Made by a program: the position numbers and the translations under genes. A stretch of DNA of 64,000 bases from Desulfurococcales archaeon (GTDB taxonomy: Archaea; Thermoproteota; Thermoprotei_A; Sulfolobales; Desulfurococcaceae), in the NCBI GenBank assembly GCA_015520735.1, contig WAPN01000033.1, positions 1-64,000 on the forward strand. The letters run 5' to 3'. Below, piece by piece: positions 18,216-26,437 of this stretch (its first letter is position 1; each line of letters opens with the position of its first letter). The notes beneath the pieces are model-generated. The model was given only the letters and a program-made list of their open reading frames with translations, was not told the DNA's origin and ran no database searches.

Positions 18216-18560
18216 TCATGAAACCTTACCTCTTTCTTCTTTTAATCTCTCCTCGTACATTTTCTTTAGATCCATCTCCTTTATTCCCGGTGCTAGAATG
18301 CCGCGTTTTTCTGGATGTTTGATGAAGTAATAGATCGAGTAGCTACATACAGGCTTAATTAAAAGTCCTTTCTTCATAGCTAGGCATATAGCGTATTCCA
18401 TTAATTTTTTGGCGATACCTCTCCCTCTATACTTAGGCGGTGTATATGTACTAATTATCTCCATTACACCGTTACTGACTTTGTATTTAATGTATGCCTT
18501 CGAACCGTCTGGAAGGCGTGCATATATCACAGTAGAAGTATGTCTTATATCTAGCTCCAT
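18216..18560 (-). CDS. GNAT-type acetyltransferase-like protein (YjdJ group)
   Basis: 114 aa with the short GNAT fold: beta strands, then the acetyl-CoA loop in TYTPPKYRGRGIAKKLM and the C-terminal VCSYSIYYFIKHPE typical of the YjdJ/NATD1-like group. Substrate unknown. GGGTGGC before the ATG at 18560 decides this start over an ATG at 18575. It follows the cysteine desulfurase gene and may be the tail of the Fe-S operon. Confidence 0.8.
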   Translation of the reverse strand: MELDIRHTSTVIYARLPDGSKAYIKYKVSNGVMEIISTYTPPKYRGRGIAKKLMEYAICLAMKKGLLIKPVCSYSIYYFIKHPEKRGILAPGIKEMDLKKMYEERLKEERGKVS

Positions 18561-18576
18561 TTGGATGCCACCCATG

Positions 18577-19818
18577 TTAGTTATCAGTATTCTTCTTGGA
18601 TATTAATGGACTTAGTCTTCGAAGCCTTTCCACGGCAACTGGAAGCTGTTGTAGTACATAGTCTATATCGGCGAAACTATGGTATCTTGTGATCTTGAAG
18701 AGTATGCTACCGTGCGCCTCCTCATATTTTCTCCCGATAGCTAGTAGTACGTGACTGGGTTCCAAAACTCTGCTGGTACACGCACTACCACTTGATACAT
18801 AGATTCCTCTGAGGCTTAATTCTACTGTTAAAGCCTCCCCCTCCACATATAAGAAGCTTATATTAACATTGTCAGGGACGCGATCCCTGCCTCGTGGGCC
18901 ATTAAGAATGGCTCCGTCAATGCTTCCGAGAATCCCATTTATGAGGCTATCCCTTAGCGTGGTAACATAACTCATGTACTTATTCATACCTTCAATGGCT
19001 ATTCTAGCCGCCTCATGAAAGCCGACAATTGCCGGGATATTTTCGACACCGGGCCATAGTTTCTGAGTACTAAGAGCTCCGTAAACTATTTTCTTGATCT
19101 TGGTCCCTTCCCTGACAAAGAGTGCTGCCGCCCCTTTTGGACCCAATATTTTATGGCTACTAATGCTTAGCAGGTCAACGTCTATCTTTTCTACATTAAT
19201 GGGTATCCGGGTATAGGCATCGATGGCGTCCGTGTGGATTACTGTATTGGGGTTCTTGTCCCTGATTATCTCGACTGCCTCACGTAGTGGCTGTATGGTT
19301 CCGATTTCATGATTAACCATTTGTATGCTGACGAGCACCGTCTCCTTATCTATGAGGGATGATAGTACATCTGTATCTATTCTCCCATCCTTATCTACGG
19401 GTATCTGGATGGTTCTGAAGCCGTGTTCGGCGAGCTCATTGGCTGGTAGCATAACGCTATAATGTTCAATGCTAGAGACAACTATTTTTCTCCCCCTTGT
19501 CTTATTTGCTAGTGAAGCCCCGATAATGGCTAGATTATTTGCTTCAGTACCACTATGGGTGAAGACTATTTCAGACGAGTTTGCACCGATACTGGAAGCA
19601 ATGTATTCCTGGGCCTCAAGTAGGGCCTCCAGGGCCTCCCATCCAGGTTTATTCGTAATTGATGGATGCCCATAGCCCTTTACATTAAAGTACGGCAACA
19701 TAGCCTTGAGAACCTCGTCTGGAACCCATCCACTATTCTCTAGATCGAAGTAAACCTCTCGTGGAGGTTTCCCATGGGCCTTTAGGAGATTCTTGACCCT
19801 TTCAAGATCCCTGCTCAA
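18577..19818 (-). CDS. Cysteine desulfurase, IscS/NifS type
   Basis: 413 aa class-V PLP enzyme. The PLP lysine is in SISSHKILGPKG, THSGTEANNLAI is the family signature, and the active cysteine is in SSGSACTS. It removes sulfur from cysteine as an enzyme persulfide. TTG start at 19818 lies inside the end of the TusA-like gene, a 17-bp overlap. It is the second desulfurase in the same operon, with IscU between them. NifS-type members can supply Fe-S clusters or thionucleotides; the TusA-like neighbour suggests relay of persulfide sulfur. Confidence 0.88.
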   Translation of the reverse strand: MSRDLERVKNLLKAHGKPPREVYFDLENSGWVPDEVLKAMLPYFNVKGYGHPSITNKPGWEALEALLEAQEYIASSIGANSSEIVFTHSGTEANNLAIIGASLANKTRGRKIVVSSIEHYSVMLPANELAEHGFRTIQIPVDKDGRIDTDVLSSLIDKETVLVSIQMVNHEIGTIQPLREAVEIIRDKNPNTVIHTDAIDAYTRIPINVEKIDVDLLSISSHKILGPKGAAALFVREGTKIKKIVYGALSTQKLWPGVENIPAIVGFHEAARIAIEGMNKYMSYVTTLRDSLINGILGSIDGAILNGPRGRDRVPDNVNISFLYVEGEALTVELSLRGIYVSSGSACTSRVLEPSHVLLAIGRKYEEAHGSILFKITRYHSFADIDYVLQQLPVAVERLRRLSPLISKKNTDN

Positions 19819-20050
19819 TCCCTTGGCACCTCCTTGTGATCAAGATCGTTACTGTGTTGTTTATTTCATCAATAGTCTCTATCATTCTTTCATATTTTCT
19901 GGCTATGATCTCTATTGTTTTGATAGGAATTATCTCGGGATCCGTGATCACCATTACCTCAGCGTCGTTGTTTTCAAGGAATCTCTTTAACCGAATAAGC
20001 GGATGGGATGTGCATCCCTTTGGTTGCCTCCTCAGGTCTATGATCTCCAT
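19802..20050 (-). CDS. TusA/SirA-like sulfur-carrier protein
   Basis: The 82-aa protein follows the TusA pattern: IIDLRRQPKGCTSHPLIRLKR with a cysteine at the expected strand-helix junction, a VMVITDPE strand and a C-terminal VTILITRR strand. The canonical CPxP is replaced by GCTSHP. TusA proteins receive persulfide sulfur from cysteine desulfurases; a desulfurase gene overlaps its 3' end and IscU precedes it. Assignment rests on pattern and context. Confidence 0.6.
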   Translation of the reverse strand: MEIIDLRRQPKGCTSHPLIRLKRFLENNDAEVMVITDPEIIPIKTIEIIARKYERMIETIDEINNTVTILITRRCQGIEQGS

Positions 20051-20062
20051 ATTTCATGTCAC

Positions 20063-20563
20063 CTATTCTTCGATCTTGAATCTTCCATAAAGTTTCTCGA
20101 TCAGCTTCTCCTCCTCGATCGCCTGAAGCTCTTCCTTTGTGAGCTTTTCAGACAACCAATCAGGCATAGTGCCTTTCTTTTTATAGTAGGCTCTGATGGC
20201 ACGTTTTAACGCTCCTACTGCTAGTATACTGCAGTGGTACTTTATGGGTGGAAGGCCTCCGAGCTCGTCCGAGATCATTTTCCAACTAATGTTCCATGCC
20301 TCATGTATTGTTTTCCCTTTGATCATTTCCGTCATTATGCTCGCAGCCGCTATGTTGGCAGCACAGCCGTAACTCTCAAAGCTCGCTTTTTCTATTACCT
20401 CTTTTTCATCATTGATCTTAAGGTAGAGAGTTATGACGTCACCGCATGCAGGACTGCCGGCGGTAGCACTTATTGTCGCGTCCTTCATCCTTCCAGCATT
20501 TTTAGGATTTCTGAAAAGATCTAAAACCTTAGAACTATATGGTAGAGGTATTCTTGTACTCAT
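20063..20563 (-). CDS. iscU: IscU/SufU-type Fe-S cluster scaffold
   Basis: 166 aa with the three scaffold cysteines in GSPACGD, SYGCAA and YHCSILA, the aspartate after the first, and normal spacing. It assembles Fe-S clusters from desulfurase sulfur. The C terminus is extended by about 30 mostly charged helical residues. The ATG at 20563 overlaps the stop of the upstream desulfurase gene as ATGA, so translation is coupled. The motif spacing is nearer to SufU than to classical IscU only if the long insert is real, so I use the general name. Confidence 0.88.
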   Translation of the reverse strand: MSTRIPLPYSSKVLDLFRNPKNAGRMKDATISATAGSPACGDVITLYLKINDEKEVIEKASFESYGCAANIAAASIMTEMIKGKTIHEAWNISWKMISDELGGLPPIKYHCSILAVGALKRAIRAYYKKKGTMPDWLSEKLTKEELQAIEEEKLIEKLYGRFKIEE

Positions 20564-21840
20564 GTATTCCTCACCTCTAAGAGAATCCTCTTCAATGACT
20601 CAATAAAGTGGTCTATTTCCTCAAGCGTGTTGTATAAGTAAAGACTTACACGTACACTTCCACTACGAAATCCTAGCTTCTCATGAAGTGGCTGTGCACA
20701 ATGATATCCGCTTCTAACTGCAATGCCATCCTCGCTTAATAACAGTGCGGTTGCATGTGGATCCATTCTTCCAAGGGTGAAGGAGAATATGCCTAACCTA
20801 TCCCTAGGGCTTGTGTCTCCAAGGACTCTTAACATGTTGAGAAGACCTGTCTCTTCAAGTCTTTTGAGCAGGTATTGCGTGAGTTCCTCCTCGTACTGCA
20901 TAATGTTATTCATACCTATCTTCATGAGGTACTTGGCCGCTTCAGCCAGTCCAATGGCACCAGCGATATTCGGTGTGCCTGCTTCAAATCTCCATGGGAG
21001 ATCATGTAATCGGATATTCAATCCTCGTTCCCCTAAGTGAACCTCCTTAACAGCTCCACCTCCAATAATTGGGGGATCGAGTTCATCGAGGATCTCCTGC
21101 CTAACGTATAATACGCCTATTCCTGTAGGGCCTAACATCTTGTGGCCACTAAATGCGAGGAAGTCTATATCCATGTCCTTTACATTGATCGGTATATGGG
21201 GTACGCTCTGTGCCCCGTCAACTAGTACGTATGCTCCATGCCTATGGGCAATCTTCGCTATTTTCTTAACATCATTAATGTGGCCTAGGACGTTGCTGAC
21301 GTGTGTCACAGCTATGAGCCTCGTATTATCATCAATAATGTCCTCTAGCTCATCGATCATCAGCCTACCATTACTGTCTATATTGAGAATCCTAACATCT
21401 ACATTCTTTTTTGAAGATATTCTGAACCAAGGGATTAGGTTACTGTGGTGTTCCATTATCGTGGTAATTATGTTGTCTCCGGAAGAGATGATGTTGTCAG
21501 AGACAATGTAAGCTACGAGGTTTATGGCCTCCGTTGTATTTCTGACGAATATTATCTCCTCGGCTCCTTTTGCCCCTATGAATCTAGCGATTATTTCATG
21601 TGCTTCCTCATATAGCTTGCTTGCCTCCATGCTCAGATGATGAATTCCACGGTGGATGTTAGAGTTGTATTTTTGGTAGAACCCTGACACGGCATCTATG
21701 ACTTGTCTTGGTTTCTGAGAAGTAGCAGCGTTATCAAAATATATGATCTTCTTCCCATTTATCTCCCTATTAAATATAGGGAAGTCGCTTCTAATTAAAT
21801 AGGGATCCAGCATATGGAACAGCCTGTTTTCCAATTGCAT
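20560..21840 (-). CDS. sufS: Cysteine desulfurase, SufS type
   Basis: 426 aa. N-terminal FPIFNREINGKKIIYFDNAATSQKP, PLP lysine in AFSGHKMLGPTG and active cysteine in VRSGYHCAQP define the SufS/group II branch. SufS-type enzymes usually pass sulfur to an acceptor such as SufU. First gene of the operon sufS-iscU-tusA-iscS-GNAT. ATG at 21840; an internal ATG at 21813 (MLDPYLIRSDFP) is possible. AT-rich TATA-like DNA lies at about 21875-21905. Confidence 0.9.
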   Translation of the reverse strand: MQLENRLFHMLDPYLIRSDFPIFNREINGKKIIYFDNAATSQKPRQVIDAVSGFYQKYNSNIHRGIHHLSMEASKLYEEAHEIIARFIGAKGAEEIIFVRNTTEAINLVAYIVSDNIISSGDNIITTIMEHHSNLIPWFRISSKKNVDVRILNIDSNGRLMIDELEDIIDDNTRLIAVTHVSNVLGHINDVKKIAKIAHRHGAYVLVDGAQSVPHIPINVKDMDIDFLAFSGHKMLGPTGIGVLYVRQEILDELDPPIIGGGAVKEVHLGERGLNIRLHDLPWRFEAGTPNIAGAIGLAEAAKYLMKIGMNNIMQYEEELTQYLLKRLEETGLLNMLRVLGDTSPRDRLGIFSFTLGRMDPHATALLLSEDGIAVRSGYHCAQPLHEKLGFRSGSVRVSLYLYNTLEEIDHFIESLKRILLEVRNT

Positions 21841-22456
21841 AGCCTATGCAATGCACAGATTTTCCTGTTAGATGTTATATATAGGTCTTAATAAATATAT
21901 TGAAAATAAGATAAAAAATCAAAATATGTCCATATATATCGATGGATAAATCTAAGGCAATCTACTATTGATGTAACCGTTCATAAGACTAGTTGTCCTA
22001 AATATTAATCCTATGATATCTCAAAGCCGCTATCTCCGAAAAATAACTTTTCAATGCAAGTGTTTCCTATGCAATGGAGGAAAGGGATTCCATGATGTTC
22101 AAGATCTAGTAAGGCTTCTTAAGAAGGACATTAACTTCCCAAGAGAATCAGAAAATATTTGCGTGGTTCAACATATAATGTAATGAAATTTATGATTGTG
22201 ATATGGTCATTGTATATGGATAAGAGATAAGGGTCGATACATTAAAACAATACAATGTGCCAAAAATAATACAAGCGTATGAGAGCGCGTCATAGGGATC
22301 ATGATCGTTAGTACAATTTAGTCTTTTGCATAATTCATAATAAGTACAGATGTATGTCAAATCGCATTACTATTATCCATGTTAATAATTCACACAGAAT
22401 GTGAATAGATACAGTATCTTCACCCTTGAGATTTTTTGCGAAACGGAATTGATGAA
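21841..22456. other. AT-rich intergenic region with one decayed frame
   Basis: More than 600 bp separate the Fe-S operon promoter from the end of the ABC operon. Apart from TATA-like DNA near 21875-21905 for sufS and the decayed frame at 22013-22295, I see no gene, hairpin or repeat. Confidence 0.5.
22013..22295 (+). pseudogene. Decayed gene of unknown family with a cysteine cluster
   Basis: A 56-codon frame from ATG at 22013 (MISQSRYLRK...) contains QCKCFLCNGGKGF, then DLVRLLKKDI. After a frame change near 22180 the reading continues in another frame as DCDMVIVYG, a stop, and IRVDTLKQYNVPKIIQAYES. The two parts look like one domain broken by a frameshift and a nonsense codon. No family could be named; sequencing error is the alternative. 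Confidence 0.35.
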
Positions 22457-23239
22457 CTAAATGATGGGCACGAGGATATATTTATTATTATATCTAATAA
22501 TGTTGAAATTCACTCCGTAGACCTGGCTCAACTTATCTGGAATGAGGGCTTCGCGGGGGCTACCGTATATCTCGACTCTGCCTTTATTTAGCAATAATAT
22601 CTTGTCGCAATAAAGGGAAGCCATTAGTGGATCATGAAGGGTCACTATCGCACCAAGTATTCTTTTTTCTTCTACTAGTTTTCTGATGAGGTTCATTGTT
22701 TTCACAGCATTAGATATGTCTAGATGAGATACTGGTTCATCCATTAACAGTATCTTTGCTTCTTGGACGAGGGTTCTAGCGATCAGTACAAGCTGGAACT
22801 GGCCCCCACTGATCTCGGTTATGGTTTTATCGGCAAGGCTGCCTAGGCCTAAATCGTCAAGCACGCGGTATGCTTTGTCATAGTCTTTTCTCGAGGGTAC
22901 GGAGAACATCCCGTGGTGTGGGGCTCTGCCCATGATGACGTAGTCTATTACCTTGTACGGGAACACGATGTGGTGTTCTTGGGGAACATAGCCGATGATC
23001 TTTGCAAGACTCTTCGGGGATACGGACGCTACATTCCTTCCTAGTATCCTAACCATGCCTGTACCTTTAAGTATTCCTAGAAGTGTCTTTAGCAGGGTGG
23101 TCTTGCCGGCCCCATTAGGGCCAAGGACGCCAAGTATCTCTCCCTTGTGTAGCTCGAAGGATACGTTATCTAGGACTTTCTCGGCTCCATTATATGAGAA
23201 GTTTAGGCCCTTTACCTCGATAACGGGATTTACCTCCAT
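22457..23239 (-). CDS. ABC importer ATPase, Fe3+-siderophore/corrinoid type
   Basis: 260 aa with Walker A GPNGAGKTT, Q-loop YVPQEHH, signature ISGGQFQL, Walker B ILLMDEP and a switch histidine in VTLHDP. This is the FepC/BtuD group that energises FecCD permeases. The ATG at 23239 overlaps the permease stop by 10 bp. Last gene of the minus-strand binding protein-permease-ATPase operon. Substrate could be corrinoid, iron chelate or another tetrapyrrole; the divergent chelatase genes favour the tetrapyrrole reading. Confidence 0.88.
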   Translation of the reverse strand: MEVNPVIEVKGLNFSYNGAEKVLDNVSFELHKGEILGVLGPNGAGKTTLLKTLLGILKGTGMVRILGRNVASVSPKSLAKIIGYVPQEHHIVFPYKVIDYVIMGRAPHHGMFSVPSRKDYDKAYRVLDDLGLGSLADKTITEISGGQFQLVLIARTLVQEAKILLMDEPVSHLDISNAVKTMNLIRKLVEEKRILGAIVTLHDPLMASLYCDKILLLNKGRVEIYGSPREALIPDKLSQVYGVNFNIIRYNNKYILVPII

Positions 23240-24231
23240 ACTTTTCCAGCCCTCCTTAGCAGTATTATAAGTATAGGAGCACCCATGATCGTCGTCAATA
23301 TCCCTATAGGGATAACCTGGCTCGTCATAGCTCTCGAGAGATCATCTGCTAGGACAAGGTATGTCCCTCCCAGGAAGAAGCTATAGATGATAACCTGCCT
23401 TGAATCACTGCCCACCATGAGCCGTACAATATGTGGTACCAATAAGCCGACCCAACCAATAATCCCTGCATAGGAGACGGCCGAGGCGGTAATTAATGCA
23501 GCTACACTGGCAAAGAATAGTCTTTCGAAGACCGGGTTAGCTCCGAGCGATCTCGCCTCATCGTCGCCGAGCGATAATATGTTGAGCCTCCACCTAGCCA
23601 TTACAAGGACTATGCTACATGGGATGATGATAAGCGCCATCCTAATTATATCCGGCCATTGGCCCGCTTGACCAACATCTCCCATGAGCCAGAACACAAT
23701 GGCTGCCACTTTATCCGGGTTTGGCGCGAAATACTCCGCCAGGGAGAGTCCTGCAGAGAACAGCGCGTTCACAACTATTCCCGAGAGAACGAGTGATATT
23801 ATTGATCCTCTACCCCACCCCCATGCAATCGCCACCACGATCAGATACGCAACTATAGCAGTAATCATCGCAACTAGCTCTACAGGAATGAATAGGGGCA
23901 GAAAAGCTAGGGCAACGGCTGCTCCAAGCGCCGCACCACTAGTTATGCCGAGAACATATGGGCTGACAAGAGGATTTCTCATCATGCATTGAAGGCTTGC
24001 ACCAGAAATGCTTAAGGCTATACCGATAAGCGCCGCTGCTAGCACCCGTGGTAATCTGTAGTAGAGAACTATTCTAGAAGCCGCAGAGCCTAGTTGCGGA
24101 TTGCATACAAGAGCATTGAATAGTATCTGGAGAACCTTGCCTGGGGGGATAGGATACGGGCCTATGAAAAGCGATAATATTATGGCTGCAGGTAGAGAAA
24201 AAACGATCAGTATCTTATATATGTTTTCCAT
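23230..24231 (-). CDS. ABC importer permease, FecCD/BtuC type
   Basis: 333 aa, about ten hydrophobic segments, with the family features LPRVLAAALIGIALSISGA and GLLVPHIVRLMVG plus the C-terminal EIPIGILTT-like SQVIPIGILTTIMGAPI. It forms the membrane channel for the tandem binding protein encoded 4 bp upstream and the ATPase downstream. ATG start at 24231. Confidence 0.9.
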   Translation of the reverse strand: MENIYKILIVFSLPAAIILSLFIGPYPIPPGKVLQILFNALVCNPQLGSAASRIVLYYRLPRVLAAALIGIALSISGASLQCMMRNPLVSPYVLGITSGAALGAAVALAFLPLFIPVELVAMITAIVAYLIVVAIAWGWGRGSIISLVLSGIVVNALFSAGLSLAEYFAPNPDKVAAIVFWLMGDVGQAGQWPDIIRMALIIIPCSIVLVMARWRLNILSLGDDEARSLGANPVFERLFFASVAALITASAVSYAGIIGWVGLLVPHIVRLMVGSDSRQVIIYSFFLGGTYLVLADDLSRAMTSQVIPIGILTTIMGAPILIILLRRAGKVWR

Positions 24232-24235
24232 GGCG

Positions 24236-26332
24236 TCATCCCGTCATAGCGGTTACGCTAATGTAAGGGACACCATACCATTCTTGATAATAATTGTTCG
24301 CTATCTCTGTAAAGTTAGTATTCGACCATAGGCTTGGGTAGAGCTTCATTGAGAGCCACAATATGAATATCGATGCACTAACACCCCAGTGCTCGTAGTA
24401 TGGCTCTTTGTATACCCTGCCATTCTTTACCGCGTCAATACTCTTTAATGCCGGATTGTCTAGGATGTCTTTGGGCCCGTATCTCGCGTAATACCATATT
24501 ATTATGACCTGGGGATTCCAGCCGATGATCTTCTCTAGATCTACTGATACATAGTCTTTATTAGGGTAGTCCTTAGCAGCAACGTTTATCCCGCCTGCCA
24601 GAACTATGAAATCATTAACAGTTCCATGGCCTCCCTGTACCATTGTTTCTTTGCTCCATAGATAAAGCACTCTAACCCTCTTATCACTAGGTATATCTGA
24701 AACTCTCGACTGCACCAGTGTAATGATCTTGTCCATATCGTTTACTAATTGATAAGCCCTGCTTCTTTCATCGAATACTACTCCGAAGAGCCATACAAGT
24801 CTCTTAATGTCATTGAAGCTATAACATTGGACCTTGATAACCGGTATTCCCTGGGCCTCTATTTCTTTCACCACTTTTTCATTGTATGGCCATGTTATCA
24901 CCACTTGTGGCTTGAGGGCCAGTAAGTCTTCTATGTTGACTGAGAAGCTGCTTCCAGGTGATGGTATCTTGGTGATGTTCGGGTATGCTTTCAGCATTAT
25001 GGGATTATACTTAGCGTATTTGGAGATACCGACTATTTTGTCCATGGCGTGCAGGGCGAGAACCAAGGTGTATGATATAAAGTCGACGGCTCTAGTGATC
25101 TTTGGTGAGAGCTCCACTACTTCTCCTGTCATATCCACTATTTTCATCCATCTAATGCTATAGGAGGCGAATGCTTGTGCAGGTATGAACTCGTGGTAGA
25201 AATGAGTGAACAAGTATTCTGCATCGTCTCTCCAGTTAATATCCTTATATATGTCTGGGTATAGTAAGGAGGCGATGTACTCTATACCAATTATACTTCT
25301 TGGGCCCCAGTCGAGAACTCCCCCTATTTCAGACCAGCATGGAACAATGTATATATGGCTGCTTTTATAGGCCTTAAGGGCTTGCCATTTAGGATCACTC
25401 TTTATCTTCTCAATTACGCTATTTATCGAGGATACCGATGATGTGACCAGTATGGCGTCAGGATTCCATGATGCCAGCGTCTCAAAGTCTATCTTAGGCC
25501 ATTTCTTACTTGGGAAATTCTTGAGCGCCAGGTTAACAGCACCGGCTTCTTCTACTGCGTGCCCCCAGCTAGTATTGGAGTAGAGGAGTATGCTTCCTTT
25601 TAGTAGCGAGTATCCGTCGATCATCACTGCTGATATCTTGTCCTTAATGCTACTGGCGAGGCTCTTAATTTTTTGATAGTGGGATAACAGGTATTCTGAT
25701 AGCTCGTTTGCCTGGCTAGTATGCCCAGTTATTTCGCCCAGTATCTTGATCGCTTTTAGCTCGTCGTTGAAGCCGTGCATGAATAAGCCAACAACCTTTA
25801 TACCCATCTGTTCTATCTTAGAAGCTATTTCCCCGGCTTTACCGTAGCCTATATCCATGATTACAACATCAGGCTTTAGAGCAGCGATTTCTTCTATGTT
25901 GACCCCGGTGAAAACACTCCCAACGGATATCTTATTCCTAATATCCTCCGGAAGGTATTGGTCGTACTTGACATACTTTCCTATCCCGACAATAAGGTTC
26001 CCAGCCCCTATTGCGAGGAGTGTTTCAGCCCAGTATGATTCTAGAACTACTATTCTTTCGACGGGCTTATTGAAAACGATCTTTTTGCCTCTGAAATCCG
26101 TGACTATTATCGGTTTTACTTTTGATGTTCTGGTAGTAGTGGTTGTGTGTGGGGCTGTTGTGGTTGTTGTGGATGTGCTTGTCTGTCTCACAGTATTTAT
26201 TGATGTTTGTGGAGCTGTTTTTGTGGGCTTATTTATGTACGTGTAGTATAGTGTTATACTGCTTCCTACGCCGACTATTATTATTAGTATTATTAGCGCG
26301 GCGGCGGCCTTCGTGATCCCCTTATATTCCAA
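24236..26332 (-). CDS. Lipid- or membrane-anchored binding protein with two BtuF/FepB-type domains
   Basis: 698 aa: a hydrophobic N-terminal helix (about 8-30), a Thr-rich linker (about 38-70), then two complete Fe/B12 periplasmic-binding domains, about 75-365 and 375-690. The first starts IVTDFRGKKIVFNKPVERIV, the second VDMTGEVVELSPKITRAVDF, and each has its own IVGIGKYVKY / IVGISKYAKY element. Members of this family normally have one domain. TTG at 26332 is preceded by GAGGTG; a TATA-like TATTTATTTC lies further upstream in the region shared with the divergent chelatase gene. Ligand probably a corrinoid or related chelate, by context only. Confidence 0.85.
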   Translation of the reverse strand: MEYKGITKAAAALIILIIIVGVGSSITLYYTYINKPTKTAPQTSINTVRQTSTSTTTTTAPHTTTTTRTSKVKPIIVTDFRGKKIVFNKPVERIVVLESYWAETLLAIGAGNLIVGIGKYVKYDQYLPEDIRNKISVGSVFTGVNIEEIAALKPDVVIMDIGYGKAGEIASKIEQMGIKVVGLFMHGFNDELKAIKILGEITGHTSQANELSEYLLSHYQKIKSLASSIKDKISAVMIDGYSLLKGSILLYSNTSWGHAVEEAGAVNLALKNFPSKKWPKIDFETLASWNPDAILVTSSVSSINSVIEKIKSDPKWQALKAYKSSHIYIVPCWSEIGGVLDWGPRSIIGIEYIASLLYPDIYKDINWRDDAEYLFTHFYHEFIPAQAFASYSIRWMKIVDMTGEVVELSPKITRAVDFISYTLVLALHAMDKIVGISKYAKYNPIMLKAYPNITKIPSPGSSFSVNIEDLLALKPQVVITWPYNEKVVKEIEAQGIPVIKVQCYSFNDIKRLVWLFGVVFDERSRAYQLVNDMDKIITLVQSRVSDIPSDKRVRVLYLWSKETMVQGGHGTVNDFIVLAGGINVAAKDYPNKDYVSVDLEKIIGWNPQVIIIWYYARYGPKDILDNPALKSIDAVKNGRVYKEPYYEHWGVSASIFILWLSMKLYPSLWSNTNFTEIANNYYQEWYGVPYISVTAMTG

Positions 26333-26437
26333 GGTAGTGCACCTCGCAAACTTAGGGGGTACATTCCTTTAGAAATAAATACTTTGGCTCGGGGATATAA
26401 AATTGGTGCAGTACCTCCCGATAAATGGTGCACTAAA
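26333..26437. promoter_or_regulatory. Divergent promoter region, binding protein / CobN
   Basis: AGTATTTATTTCTAAAG (26367-26385, minus sense) precedes the binding-protein gene. On the plus strand GGGATATAAAATTGG (26393-26404) is a TATA box, and GGTG at 26427-26430 precedes the TTG at 26438 by 7 nt. The two operons therefore share one short control region and are likely coexpressed. Confidence 0.5.
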
